The notes: generated by a model not told the origin, from the sequence alone. 64,000 nucleotides of DNA from Flavobacterium poyangense (GCF_011751075.1 NZ_JAALLN010000006.1:62001-126000); one strand, 5' to 3'. Positions 52,290 to 62,160 are shown, counted from the stretch's first letter. Made by a program: numbers and translations.

Positions 52290-55100
52290 TTACAAGTCGA
52301 GTTTCAAGCCAAAATTATATCTGGCCTGATAGTATTCTACTTGTTTGGTGTGCGCCTCAACTCCCTGGTAGTAGCGTAGAGGCTGGTTAGTTAAATTGTT
52401 GGCCTCGGCAAAAAGACGAAGTTTAGGTGTGATTTTGAAAGAAGCATTGGCGTCAACAAAAAGTTGTTTGTCATAATAGCTGTCTTTGTAGGATTCTGAA
52501 CCTAATTCATCTAAATAATCTGAGGTAAAATTGGTTGAAACTCTCGCAGAAAAGCGTTTGTTTTCCCAAGACAATGATCCGTTAAACATGTGTGGAGTTG
52601 TTCCCGGAAGACTGATGTTGTTTCTTTCGTTTCCGTCTTCATCCGCAATTCCCTTTGCTTTAGATTTGGTGTACGTATAGTTTAAATAGATACCAAAACC
52701 TTTAAGGAATTTCCCTGGCAAGAAATCTAACTGACGTTGAAAAGCAATTTCAAAACCGTAAACATCTACATTATCTCCATTTCGGGATTGCACAAACGAC
52801 CAGTTTTCGCCAACCGGAATCGGGTTGATCTGACTTGGAAAATCATTTGCGAATTTTGCAGCTGTATATTGATTGTCGCTATAATTGTAAATGAAATCAT
52901 TTAATTTTTTATAGAAAACGCCACCTGAAATTAATCCGACAGATTTAAAATAATTCTCCGCCATGAAATCATAGTTGTAAGAATACGTTACATTCAGATC
53001 CGGATTTCCTGCTGTAATGGCTTTGTCAGCAGCAATATTGTTTACGTATGGAGCTAATGCATAATAATTAGGTCTTGCTAATGCGGTCGTAGCTGCAGCT
53101 CTTAAAACCAAATCCTTAGTGGCATTGTATTGGAAAGAAATACTTGGCAGTACATTCGTATAAGAATTGGTATTGTTGATTTTGCTTTCTAATTCTTCTT
53201 CGTCAAGAACACGATTTCCTGTATAATTGATATGTGTATTCTCAACGCGGAAACCTAAAACCATCGATAATTGATCATTAAAATCCTGATCCCATCTCAC
53301 ATAAGCAGCATAAATGTTTTCTTTAGCGTTATAGTTTACGGCTAAAAATTCGGCAGCATCCGCTTCTTTGTCAAATAAAGAGGCATTGTTTAAATCAAGA
53401 CTTCCTAAAAAACTTGCCGAAGCAAAAGTTCCCGGTACATATTTGCTACCCGGATTAAAGTTTTTGCCATCAAAATAACTTGTTGGGACTTGTGATAGTA
53501 ATTTCAAACCGTCGCCGGTAGGTTCGTAAGAATAGAAAACATTATCCCTCTTTTTTTCTTTTAAACGAAGTCGAAGTCCGGTTCTAAGCCTTCCTTTTTG
53601 TGAAGGGATAATAGTAAAAGGAAAACGGATGTTTACTTTGGCACCAAATTCACTTTCGCTGGTGTTGTCTGTGTTTTCTGTAACCGAATCGAATTTGAAT
53701 TTATCGATAGCTTCTCCGGTTGTAGTGAGTAATGGAAATCTCAGATCCGATAAATCTTCGGTCATTTCCAAACCTTTCTGACGGTATTCGATGTAACGTT
53801 CTCCCGGACGATATTCTCTTGCCTTTGCATAGTTGGCAGACCAGTCGAGATCTAATTTGGAATTGATTAAATGCTCTCCACGAATAGAATAATTCTGTAC
53901 CCTTTGGTCTTCTAATCGTCTGTTTTTGTTTCTGTTGTTGTCAACTCCACCTTTTGTCTGACGTTTTACACGACCTTCAAAACCAATGATTTTCTCTCCG
54001 TTATAAATAGGTTCAATATCATCATAAGTGGTTCTGAAACGATTTTCGCGATCGTCTCTCCAATTGTAAATGGCATTGGCAAAAATGGTGTTGTTTTCAT
54101 CAAATTTATAATCTAAAGCGACAGACCCGCTACGACGAATACGTTGTACATCGTACTTTCTAATTTCGGCTGCCTGTAAATATTCATTGCCAAATTTGTC
54201 TTTTACCCATTCGTTTTCGATGTTATCCGAACCGTAATCTACATTATTATAAGAACCACTAAAAACGAGACCAAGTTTATTATCGAAAAGCCTGTTTCCG
54301 TATACTAAACCTGCTGTATAACTTGCGTGCTCGCGTATTGGTAAATAGCCGCCGGCAAGAGTTGCAGAGATTCTTTCACCGTTTGGAGTGGCTCTTGTAA
54401 TTAGATTTACTGAACCTCCGATTGCATCCGCATCCATATCTGAGGTTAGTGTTTTGTTGACTTCGATTGTAGATATCATATCAGACGGAATCAAATCCAT
54501 TTGTACGTTTCTGTTGTCTCCTTCAGCAGATGGAATTCGATCGCCATTTAAAGTTACCGAGTTTAAAGAAGGAGCTAAACCTCTTATAATGATATTACGC
54601 GCTTCTCCCTGATCATTTTGCATGGTAATACCCGGAACACGTTTTAAAGCATCTCCCACGTTGGCATCCGGAAAACGCCCTACCTGATCGGAGGAGATTA
54701 CGTTTCCGATATTTTTATTATTTTTTTGTTGATTCAAAGCCTTGGCCTGACCTTTTAAAAGATCTCCAACAACTACTTCATTCAATTCAGTGCCTGAGGT
54801 TTTGAGGGCAAAATCAAGTACGTTGTTTTTTCCTTGTTCTGCTGTAATTTCATGTGTTACGGGGGTATACCCAATATATTTTACTAAAACCTGATACGTG
54901 CCGGGGTTTATATTAAGCAATTCAAAACGGCCATTGTAATCGGATACCGTGTATTTGTTTTCGCCTACAATTTGAATCATTGCCCCGGGTAGGGGAAGTT
55001 TGTCATCAGCATCTAATACCTTACCGGATATTATGGCTTTCTGCGCATAACCTGAGAGAGTTAATAGAAAAAGGGTTATTACTAAATAGAAGTTTTTCAT
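52290..55100 (-). CDS. TonB-dependent outer-membrane receptor (CarboxypepD-reg type)
   Basis: 936 residues from ATG 55100. Upstream in-frame codons to 55256 give no signal sequence; from 55100 a signal peptide is clear (KNFYLVITLFLLTLSGYAQ). Then a CarboxypepD_reg-like domain (AIISGKVLDADDKLPLPGAM, YTVSDYNGRFEL), a plug domain (VGDALKRVPGITMQNDQGEARNIIIRGLAP) and a 22-strand barrel ending FGLKLDL. It should import the products or substrate of the adjacent phytase; this link is inferred from gene order. Confidence 0.92.
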   Translation of the reverse strand: MKNFYLVITLFLLTLSGYAQKAIISGKVLDADDKLPLPGAMIQIVGENKYTVSDYNGRFELLNINPGTYQVLVKYIGYTPVTHEITAEQGKNNVLDFALKTSGTELNEVVVGDLLKGQAKALNQQKNNKNIGNVISSDQVGRFPDANVGDALKRVPGITMQNDQGEARNIIIRGLAPSLNSVTLNGDRIPSAEGDNRNVQMDLIPSDMISTIEVNKTLTSDMDADAIGGSVNLITRATPNGERISATLAGGYLPIREHASYTAGLVYGNRLFDNKLGLVFSGSYNNVDYGSDNIENEWVKDKFGNEYLQAAEIRKYDVQRIRRSGSVALDYKFDENNTIFANAIYNWRDDRENRFRTTYDDIEPIYNGEKIIGFEGRVKRQTKGGVDNNRNKNRRLEDQRVQNYSIRGEHLINSKLDLDWSANYAKAREYRPGERYIEYRQKGLEMTEDLSDLRFPLLTTTGEAIDKFKFDSVTENTDNTSESEFGAKVNIRFPFTIIPSQKGRLRTGLRLRLKEKKRDNVFYSYEPTGDGLKLLSQVPTSYFDGKNFNPGSKYVPGTFASASFLGSLDLNNASLFDKEADAAEFLAVNYNAKENIYAAYVRWDQDFNDQLSMVLGFRVENTHINYTGNRVLDEEELESKINNTNSYTNVLPSISFQYNATKDLVLRAAATTALARPNYYALAPYVNNIAADKAITAGNPDLNVTYSYNYDFMAENYFKSVGLISGGVFYKKLNDFIYNYSDNQYTAAKFANDFPSQINPIPVGENWSFVQSRNGDNVDVYGFEIAFQRQLDFLPGKFLKGFGIYLNYTYTKSKAKGIADEDGNERNNISLPGTTPHMFNGSLSWENKRFSARVSTNFTSDYLDELGSESYKDSYYDKQLFVDANASFKITPKLRLFAEANNLTNQPLRYYQGVEAHTKQVEYYQARYNFGLKLDL

Positions 55101-55340
55101 TATGTTTTTTTGGTTTGATTTTAATTGCGAAAATAAAGCCCGGGTATTATTAAACACATAGGGGAAAATTAACATAGTGTTATGATTTTCAGTCCAAAAC
55201 AAAAATCTATTAAAGTTAAAATAACATTTAGTTTGTAGGATTTGAAAGCGGATCAATCAAAAACAAATGGACTATTAACATGAGAATCAAAAAATTGGCG
55301 CTAAATTTGCCGTATCAATCACAATCAAAAATCATCAATC

Positions 55341-56441
55341 ATGTTAAAACAATTTTTTATCCTTTGTTCAGGAGTCGACCGAGACCTTCTGGACGGTTGC
55401 TCAGAAGGGGAGCAAACCAAATATGTAGGTATTGGCGCTACTGTTTTTTTTACTGCCGTTATGGCTTTTCTTGCCAGTGCATATGCACTTTTTACTGTTT
55501 TTGACTCTATTTACCCGGCTTTAATTTTTGGATTTGTGTGGAGTTTACTGATCTTCAATTTAGATCGGTTTATTGTCTCTACAATTAAAAAAAGAGATCG
55601 TTTCTTAGACGAGTTTCTTCAGGCTACACCCCGAATTATACTGGCAGTTATTATTGCAATTGTAATTTCGAAACCATTAGAAATTAAAATTTTCGAAAAA
55701 GAAATCAATACGGTTTTATTGAAAGAAAAAAATGAAATGGAATTAGCCAATAAAAAACAAATTGGAACTTATTTCAAATCAGATTTAGACAAGAATAAAG
55801 CGGAGATTGCGGTCTTGAAAAATGACATTCTGAAAAAAGAGAAAGAAGTAAACGCTTTATACTCCACTTATATTACCGAAGCCGAAGGAACTACAGGAAC
55901 CAAAAAGCTAGGCAAAGGTCCGGTTTATAAAGAAAAACGAGAGAAACACGATGCGGCCCTAAAAGAATTTGCCACATTAAAAGCAGCTAATGAAGCTAAA
56001 ATTGCGGAGAAAGAGAAAATAGGAAAACAGCTTCAGGCAGATTTAGATAAAAAGGTATCGCAAACGCAACCGATCATTGAGGGATTTGATGGTTTAATGG
56101 CGCGTATTAATGCGTTAAATAAGTTACCTTGGCTACCATCCTTTTTTATAATGTTGTTATTTCTGGCGATCGAAACTTCTCCGATTATTGCTAAATTATT
56201 ATCTCCAAAAGGGGAGTTTGATTTTAAACAGGAAGAAGCCGAAACAGCTATAAAAGCGACTTTGGAACAAAATAAATACCAACGCGATTTGTTGGTAAAA
56301 ACGAGTGCTGCCATGCACGATAAAGTCTATGCTGATATTGCGGAAGATAAAACACTCTACGATTTGCAACGTAAAAATGCAAAAGAACTATTGGAACTTC
56401 AATCGAATAGTTTTGTTGATAAGCAGAAGGCTACATTGTAG
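55341..56441 (+). CDS. DUF4407 membrane protein
   Basis: 366 residues. Start CSGVDRDLLDGCSEGEQTKYVGIGATVFFTA is the DUF4407 signature. Two TM helices near 30-70, one near 100-115, a long coiled coil at about 120-250 (periplasmic or cytoplasmic), a fourth TM at about 265-285, and a second helical tail. Function of the family unknown. A TAAATTTG -7 box lies at 55302-55309. Confidence 0.9.
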   Translation: MLKQFFILCSGVDRDLLDGCSEGEQTKYVGIGATVFFTAVMAFLASAYALFTVFDSIYPALIFGFVWSLLIFNLDRFIVSTIKKRDRFLDEFLQATPRIILAVIIAIVISKPLEIKIFEKEINTVLLKEKNEMELANKKQIGTYFKSDLDKNKAEIAVLKNDILKKEKEVNALYSTYITEAEGTTGTKKLGKGPVYKEKREKHDAALKEFATLKAANEAKIAEKEKIGKQLQADLDKKVSQTQPIIEGFDGLMARINALNKLPWLPSFFIMLLFLAIETSPIIAKLLSPKGEFDFKQEEAETAIKATLEQNKYQRDLLVKTSAAMHDKVYADIAEDKTLYDLQRKNAKELLELQSNSFVDKQKATL

Positions 56442-56707
56442 CGTTATTTAACCGCAAGGAGCACAAGGATTTACGCAAAGTGCACAAGGAAAAGAAAAAG
56501 CCCAACAGATTAATTTGTTGGGCTTTTACTTTTCACGCAGATTTAACAGATTTATTTAGATTTATTTAGATTGGTTTATAGGAACCACTAAAAAAAAGAT
56601 CAGCATAATCTGCAAAATCTGCGTGAAAAAAACTTTGCGATTTCGCGACTTTGCGAGCTAAAAAACGCCCGGTTACGCAAAAACTGCAAACCTTGCGAGC
56701 AAAATCA
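56442..56707. repeat. composite intergenic repeat (GCAAAG / CACGCAGATTTAACAGATT words)
   Basis: CACGCAGATTTAACAGATT (about 56535) faces AATCTGCAAAATCTGCGTG (about 56608-56626), with AACCGCAAGG words at 56450. A terminator stem lies inside at 56496. No gene seen. Confidence 0.55.
56496..56530 (+). terminator. intrinsic terminator of the DUF4407 gene
   Basis: AAAAGCCCAACA / TGTTGGGCTTTT stem with an 8-nt loop; T-rich on the plus strand. Confidence 0.75.
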
Positions 56708-57412
56708 CTACATATAGCTTAAGATTTCTTTTTTGAATGTATCGTATTCTCCTTGCATGATCAATCCGTTGTCGAGTAACTTTTTGTAATTCTGTAATTT
56801 GTCAAAAAGTTCTTCTTTAGACAACTCGCTTAATTTACGATCTCCGGCTGGTGCCTGAGGCTGAATTGGCTCAAAGGTTTCTGTAAAGGATGGAGTAGCA
56901 GCAGGCATAATTTCTGCAAAGCTGGTTACTTCTTCAGTTTCAATTTCTTCGATTTCTTCTTCCGTTTCTGCTTCTTCTGTCTGAACAGCTTCAACTACCG
57001 GGGTAGCAATTACCGGATTTTTTAAGAGATCCAATTGTTCTTTAGCGTAAGTAAAGATTTTACGAGCCTGTATTTTAGGGATATAATCGATAGAAACCTG
57101 AATGTCTGTTTTTGTAGAAAAAGAAAACTCTGAACCCAGTATATTTTCTTTTACAAAAGTCCCGGCAATATCATCCCAGGTATAATCTGTAAAATCCATA
57201 GAAAGACCTAAATTTTTAGGTTTACAGATAATGATTCTTTTGTTTGTTAATACGATACTATCAGGAAAAACAGTAATTGCCGGTTTTTTCTGAACAGCAA
57301 TATAACCAACCTCTTCGCCTCTCATCAATAAATCGTTAAGTTTGGAAGTGATTTTTTCAATCGCTTTAGGGTCTTGTTCTTCGTTTAAAAACTTTTTAAA
57401 TTGTTCTTTCAT
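56708..57412 (-). CDS. bacterial PH domain protein with SHOCT-like tail
   Basis: 234 residues. The N-terminal part holds a PH-like (bPH_2) domain: RGEEVGYIAVQKKPAITVFPDSIVLTNKRIIICKPK, WDDIAGTFVKENILGSEFSFST. An acidic, low-complexity linker (EEAETEEEIEEIETEEV) leads to a C-terminal SHOCT helix pair (LSKEELFDKLQNYKKLLDNGLIMQGEYDTFKKEIL). Role unknown; probably cytoplasmic. The two features are typical of stress-associated small domain proteins. Confidence 0.8.
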   Translation of the reverse strand: MKEQFKKFLNEEQDPKAIEKITSKLNDLLMRGEEVGYIAVQKKPAITVFPDSIVLTNKRIIICKPKNLGLSMDFTDYTWDDIAGTFVKENILGSEFSFSTKTDIQVSIDYIPKIQARKIFTYAKEQLDLLKNPVIATPVVEAVQTEEAETEEEIEEIETEEVTSFAEIMPAATPSFTETFEPIQPQAPAGDRKLSELSKEELFDKLQNYKKLLDNGLIMQGEYDTFKKEILSYM

Positions 57413-57483
57413 GTGTTATAAGTTGCTAAGTTACAAAGTAACTGAGTTGCTAAGTTTTTTTTCTTATGCTGCAAATGTAATGC

Positions 57484-57855
57484 CTAATTTTCTAATTGAG
57501 TAATTTCACTTTGAATTTTCTTGGTCAAACTTTTGAAAACCAATTCATAGGAATGATCTATTAATTCTTTTATAAAACCTGTTGGTAAGCTTCCGTTTAA
57601 GGCAACCGTATTCCAATGGACTTTATTCATATGATAGCCCGGTTTTATTTCTTCATATTCCGCTCTTAGCTCTTGTGCACGTTCAGGATCACATTTTAAA
57701 TTGACGGAGGGCTCATTTTTTTCCCACTGTTGTAAGGAGGATAAGGCGAATAATTTGCCGCCAACTTTAAACACTAAAGTGTCTTCGTCAAAAGGGAAAT
57801 GTTCCGTAACTCCTTTTTTAGCAAGACAATATTCATAATAAGTTTCGAGGTTCAT
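57484..57855 (-). CDS. MmcQ/YjbR family protein
   Basis: 123 residues with the CyaY-like fold sequence of YjbR: YCLAKKGVTEHFPFDEDTLVFKVGGKLFALSSL, VNLKCDPERAQELRAEY, PGYHMNKVHWNTVALNGSLP. Such proteins bind DNA or are of unclear role. It lies 5 bp downstream of the DUF4421 gene on the same strand. Confidence 0.88.
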   Translation of the reverse strand: MNLETYYEYCLAKKGVTEHFPFDEDTLVFKVGGKLFALSSLQQWEKNEPSVNLKCDPERAQELRAEYEEIKPGYHMNKVHWNTVALNGSLPTGFIKELIDHSYELVFKSLTKKIQSEITQLEN

Positions 57856-57860
57856 AGTTC

Positions 57861-58922
57861 TTATAGTTTTATTTTTTCTTCAATTTTTTTGGCTGGTTTT
57901 GCTATAAAATCAGGAGCATCAAAACGATATCCAAAGTAGAGTAAACCATATATTCTATTGTTTTCAATAGTGTTTTTCCGTTCTTCTTTGTACCAATTTA
58001 CATTAAAATTAAAATTGGCTCCAAAAAGTATATTATTCGAATTATAGCCTATTTTAATACCGCCTTCGAGGAATTTTGTAAAATAGGTTTCCTTTTCTGT
58101 TGTATTCCCTTCGATGTCCTGGGATTTGTTTGTAGAAAAGCGAATTCCCATTGAAGGGGTTAAGTTCGGAGCGATATAAAATTTCTCATATAGTATAAAA
58201 TTATAAAAATAACTCAAACCCAGTCTTATATTATAGTTATCTTCTTTGGTTTTATTTTCGTTCTGATCAAAAGAAAAACGTGTGTAATCGTATGTTAAAA
58301 CAGGAATAAAACTTCCGGCACTTTGTTTTTGCCATTCGGTAAAGGAGGTAATACTTCTTAGTGAAAACTTAGGATTAAAAACATAAGAAGTTGACATGCC
58401 AAAAGTTTCATTTTTTAGATTTGGAAATTGAATATAAGGATCTTTTCCTTCTGCCCAATTAGGAAAATAGTCGGCTGTGTTTTCTACATAATAACCTCTG
58501 ACTTTGCTGTATTGAAAGTTTTGCAGCCAATGCCCTAAAAACAAACGGAAGTTGTAATCGGAAAAAGAAGATTTACCTTTTAAATTATTGTCGTTATTTA
58601 CTCCGAAAAACTTCGGGGAAAATCCATAACTGAAACCGATGAATTTGTAATCGACAGTCAGGAATAATTTGTAGTCATTATTAGGGGTAATTTTCAGGTT
58701 TTGACTTTCGTTGGGGGTATAAGAGTAAGTGTCTGTTTGGGTGCTCAAATTGGCTTTTATCATTATTTTGTCAGGATAATAAATAAAATTTGAAGTGTCT
58801 TTTTGAGGATTGTTTTGCGCAAATCCGAATTGGAATAGAAAAAAAACAAACAGCAGATAGCCATAAGGTTTGAATAAACTTAAAAGATCAATTTTGATAT
58901 TTAATTTTGCAGTTATTCTCAT
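57861..58922 (-). CDS. DUF4421 outer-membrane protein
   Basis: 353 residues with a signal region (FVFFLFQFGFAQ). The rest alternates short hydrophobic beta-strands, such as YKLFLTVDYKFIGFSYGFSPKFFG and the C-terminal RIYGLLYFGYRFDAP, consistent with a beta-barrel of the DUF4421 family. Function unknown. Followed closely by the YjbR gene. Confidence 0.75.
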   Translation of the reverse strand: MRITAKLNIKIDLLSLFKPYGYLLFVFFLFQFGFAQNNPQKDTSNFIYYPDKIMIKANLSTQTDTYSYTPNESQNLKITPNNDYKLFLTVDYKFIGFSYGFSPKFFGVNNDNNLKGKSSFSDYNFRLFLGHWLQNFQYSKVRGYYVENTADYFPNWAEGKDPYIQFPNLKNETFGMSTSYVFNPKFSLRSITSFTEWQKQSAGSFIPVLTYDYTRFSFDQNENKTKEDNYNIRLGLSYFYNFILYEKFYIAPNLTPSMGIRFSTNKSQDIEGNTTEKETYFTKFLEGGIKIGYNSNNILFGANFNFNVNWYKEERKNTIENNRIYGLLYFGYRFDAPDFIAKPAKKIEEKIKL

Positions 58923-59022
58923 TTGGGGAAAATGATGTGTTAGAGAGCAGTCCTAAATATAGTGAATTAATAGGTACATGTTTAAATGACTTTATCAATG
59001 TAGATTAATACGTTTTTAAAGT

Positions 59023-59376
59023 TTAGTTTTTACCAATTTCTCCCAAATGAGTATACTTAAAACCGGTTTCGTATTTTAGACCATACCCAAAGAAACGATC
59101 CATAGCACTGTGCGAAAATAGAATGATCCCGACTAATTGGACGACTTCAATGTTCAGGTAACATCCTGAAATATAAAATAAGACGGCAATACCTCGATGG
59201 TGGAATAAATTGTATAAAAAAGCCCCTGTTTTAGCATTAACAGCATAACCAATCATGGATAAATCGGGTGCCAAAAGCAATACTAAAAACCACCACCATT
59301 GATAACTCAAAAGGCTAAATAAATAGATTCCGAGGAGAAATAAACCTAATTCTTCTAATTTAATAACTGTTTTCAT
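59023..59376 (-). CDS. DUF4260 membrane protein
   Basis: 117 residues with about four TM helices; LLLAPDLSMIGYAVNAKTGAFLYNLFHHRG and FSHSAMDRFFGYGLKY match DUF4260. The His/Asp placement might indicate a metal site, but nothing is known. ATGA overlap with the preceding GNAT gene, so the two are translated together. Confidence 0.85.
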   Translation of the reverse strand: MKTVIKLEELGLFLLGIYLFSLLSYQWWWFLVLLLAPDLSMIGYAVNAKTGAFLYNLFHHRGIAVLFYISGCYLNIEVVQLVGIILFSHSAMDRFFGYGLKYETGFKYTHLGEIGKN

Positions 59377-59774
59377 CTGACCACTTTTTCCATCATTTTT
59401 TCAGGATGATTTAATGCCGTAAATCCAAATTTCTCGTATAAAAAATGGGCGTCGGTTGTGGCCAATCTCCAGATTTTAATTTCGTTCAGCTGTGGTTCTT
59501 TCATCATATTTTCAATCAAAATAGATGAATATCCTTTTCCTCGATGTTCTTCTGTAATAAAAACATCCATAACATAAGCAAAAACCACATAATCGGTTAT
59601 GACGCGTGCAAAACCGATTTGTTTGTCATTTAAATAAATTCCGAAGCAAACCGAAGCATCAATGGTTCGTTGTACTTCTTCCATTGTACGCCCCGCAGCC
59701 CAATAAATATCTTTTAAAAAGTGCTGTATAAACGGAACGTCCAATTTGCTTTTATCAGTCGAAACAGTAATCAT
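59373..59774 (-). CDS. GNAT family N-acetyltransferase
   Basis: 133 residues from ATG 59774; an upstream in-frame start would run through the inverted repeat. Acetyl-CoA motif EEHRGKGYSSILIENMM, then DAHFLYEKFGF. Opening KLDVPFIQHFLKDIYWAAGRT is typical of Bacteroidota GNATs of unknown acceptor. Middle gene of the cyclase - GNAT - DUF4260 set. Confidence 0.85.
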   Translation of the reverse strand: MITVSTDKSKLDVPFIQHFLKDIYWAAGRTMEEVQRTIDASVCFGIYLNDKQIGFARVITDYVVFAYVMDVFITEEHRGKGYSSILIENMMKEPQLNEIKIWRLATTDAHFLYEKFGFTALNHPEKMMEKVVR

Positions 59775-59792
59775 TTTAATTGTTGATTTAAG

Positions 59793-59854
59793 ATTTAAGA
59801 TTGCAGATTTAAGATAGATTTGAAATCTAAAATCTAAAATCTGCAATCTTAAAT
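59793..59854. repeat. perfect 18-bp inverted repeat within an operon
   Basis: ATTTAAGATTGCAGATTT (59793-59810) and its exact inverse (59837-59854), separated by AAATCTAAAATCT-type words. The right arm encodes the last residues of the cyclase and the stop codon lies in the centre. Confidence 0.75.
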
Positions 59855-60609
59855 AGAATTGGTTTTGATGGACTTGCGTCATTTTCAAACGAAGCGATTT
59901 GTAAATTTAGTATATAATCTCCATCATTAATCGTGTCAGGGACATAAATCATTTCGGTAATGGTGGCTTTTAGTCTCGCATCAGTATTTAAATGAAGCGT
60001 GTCTTTTACATTCCAGAAGGCTTTGTGTGCGAGTAATTTCCCTTCGTCATGTTCTCTGTCAACACTTGGTAAATCAATTAGTAAATGTTCGATTTCGCTT
60101 TCACGGATAAAAACAGCGGCTTCTTCAGCCAAATAAGGCGGATTTGTATTGGAGTACTTTCTTGATTTTTTGTCTTTTTGATTCGGAAGCGTTCTTATGA
60201 TTAAAGCTTCTGTTGTCCCATTGAGCGAAGTCGAAACGGTCATGGCTTTTTGAACTTGCTCCTTAGTTATCACCAAATCTTCTCCAATTGCCTCCGGTTC
60301 AATAGTGATCAGTTTTGCTAAAAAGAAAAATTGAGTCAGGGATTGGTTAATGCTGTAAAAATCGTTTGTAATGTGACCTAAACATTCCGTGTGGGTGCCG
60401 TGTCCATGTGGGTTGAAGAAAATATTGTTGAAGTTGGTTGATGATTTTCCTTCTGAAACTTTGCCGATCCAATCTCCAAAAACTACGGGTTCAATGGTTG
60501 GTTTTTCGATGTACCAGGCAATCGGGTTTTCATCTGTATTGGTTAGTGGAATTGAGATGTCAATTGGTTTTGATAAGTCAATTTCGAAGTTGTTTATTTT
60601 AGCTTTCAT
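59827..60609 (-). CDS. cyclase/kynurenine formamidase-like protein
   Basis: 260 residues. HGHGTHTECLGH is the cyclase-family metal-binding signature (HxGTHxD/E..H), followed by IRTLPNQKDKKS and IEHLLIDLPSVDREHDEGKLLAHKAFW. These are KynB-like metal-dependent hydrolases; without other tryptophan-pathway genes, the substrate is unknown. The C-terminal KIADFRF tail is encoded by the inverted repeat at 59793-59854, so the original end may differ. Start M at 60609. Confidence 0.82.
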   Translation of the reverse strand: MKAKINNFEIDLSKPIDISIPLTNTDENPIAWYIEKPTIEPVVFGDWIGKVSEGKSSTNFNNIFFNPHGHGTHTECLGHITNDFYSINQSLTQFFFLAKLITIEPEAIGEDLVITKEQVQKAMTVSTSLNGTTEALIIRTLPNQKDKKSRKYSNTNPPYLAEEAAVFIRESEIEHLLIDLPSVDREHDEGKLLAHKAFWNVKDTLHLNTDARLKATITEMIYVPDTINDGDYILNLQIASFENDASPSKPILFKIADFRF

Positions 60610-60644
60610 AGTTTTGGGTTAACTGCAAAGATTTTTTTTATTAT

Positions 60645-60930
60645 TGTGTGTATTTAACCGCAAAGTGCTCGCAGAGTTTTTACAAAGTCGCGAAGTCACA
60701 AAAATTTCGTTTTTTTCACGCAGATTAAGCCGATATTTTTTTGTAGCTCGATAAAACAATCTGCTAAATCTGCGCGAAAAAAAATCTACGCAAACATAGG
60801 AGACGAAAAGCCTTTTGCACGCAGATTAAGCCGATATTTTTGTTTTGTTATTTCGATAAAAACAATTTGAATAAATCTGCTAAATCTGCGTGAAAAATTT
60901 CACTGCGAACCTTGCGTACTTTGCGGTTAA
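60645..60930. repeat. composite intergenic repeat (CACGCAGATTAAGCCGATA words)
   Basis: Two CACGCAGATTAAGCCGATA units (about 60717 and 60818) and their inverse partners ATCTGCTAAATCTGCG are bounded by AACCGCAAAG and CTTTGCGGTT words. The 327-bp gap holds no gene. Confidence 0.6.
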
Positions 60931-60936
60931 ACCAGT

Positions 60937-62070
60937 TTATTTCAAATTTAAGAAAAATAAATCTGAAGCAATTCCGTCTGTCAAAAATTTTCCTTTCGCG
61001 GTAGGTCGCAGAATATTCTCAGAAACATAAACTAAATCGTCATTTAAGAATTTTTGTGTTTGTTGATTTAGATACTCTAAATATTCCGTTCCAAATTCGT
61101 TTTTAATTCTTTCCAGAGAAACGCCCCAAATGGTTCGCAATCCGGTCATAATATATTCGTTGTAGCGATCTGATATCGATAGAATTTCAGTTTCTATTGG
61201 CAAAATGTTGTCGTGTATAGCCTTTAAATAAAGTGAATTGTTTGCCACATTCCAGCCTCTTTTCTCGCCATCATAACTATGTGCCGAAGGTCCTACGCCG
61301 ATATATTTTTTACCCAGCCAATAAGCGGAATTGTTTTTGGAGAAGTAATTTTCTCTCCCAAAGTTGGACAATTCATAATGAATGAAATTGTTTTTCTGCA
61401 GCATCTCAACCAAAATCATAAAGTGATTGGAAGCCACCTCGTCCTGTGGCTCTGCGATTTTCCCGGTATCAATCAGTTTTTTTAATGCCGTTTTCGGTTC
61501 AACCGTCAACGCGTAACTTGAGATGTGTGGAATACCGAAACTTAATGCTGTTTCAATATTCTGTTTCCACATTTCATCCGTCATTCCGGGGATTCCATAA
61601 ATTAAATCCAATGAAATGTTATCGAAGTATTTTGTTGCTTCCTGCAAACAATTTTTAGCTTCCGTCGAATTATGCGCTCGGTTCATTAGTTTTAAATCTT
61701 CTTCAAAAAACGACTGAATTCCAATACTCAAGCGGTTTATTGGACTTTTAGATAACTCAAAAATTCTTTCTTTTGACAAATCATCCGGATTCGCCTCGAG
61801 TGTTATTTCCGGGTTGTCAGCTACATTATAATTTTCATATACGGTATCAATTAAAAGCTGTAATTCTGAATTTTCTAAGACAGAAGGAGTTCCTCCACCA
61901 AAATATATGGTTTCTACAATTTCCTTTTCAAACTCATTTTTACGCAATTGGATTTCTTTGGCAATAGCCAAAACCATTTCCTCTTTCTTCTTCATCGAAG
62001 TCGAAAAATGGAAATCGCAATAATGGCAAGCCTGTTTGCAAAAGGGGATATGGATGTAGATGCCGCTCAT
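60937..62070 (-). CDS. hemW: heme chaperone HemW (radical SAM, CPO-like)
   Basis: 377 residues from ATG 62070 (MSGIYIHIPFC). Iron-sulfur motif CKQACHYC, GGGTPSVLE, LEANPDDLS, LDLIYGIPG and the HemW-type NNSAYWLGKKYIGVGPSAHSYDG. HemW binds heme and inserts it into respiratory enzymes. An extended frame from 62103 is possible but the homologous start is at MSGIYIHI. ruvC lies 91 bp upstream on the same strand. Confidence 0.93.
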   Translation of the reverse strand: MSGIYIHIPFCKQACHYCDFHFSTSMKKKEEMVLAIAKEIQLRKNEFEKEIVETIYFGGGTPSVLENSELQLLIDTVYENYNVADNPEITLEANPDDLSKERIFELSKSPINRLSIGIQSFFEEDLKLMNRAHNSTEAKNCLQEATKYFDNISLDLIYGIPGMTDEMWKQNIETALSFGIPHISSYALTVEPKTALKKLIDTGKIAEPQDEVASNHFMILVEMLQKNNFIHYELSNFGRENYFSKNNSAYWLGKKYIGVGPSAHSYDGEKRGWNVANNSLYLKAIHDNILPIETEILSISDRYNEYIMTGLRTIWGVSLERIKNEFGTEYLEYLNQQTQKFLNDDLVYVSENILRPTAKGKFLTDGIASDLFFLNLK

Positions 62071-62160
62071 TTTTTCTAAATTAGCAATTAGGTGATTTGA
62101 CAATGGGATAATTATAAAGACCTGAAACGAATTATCTGATTATCAAATTATCTCGTTGTC

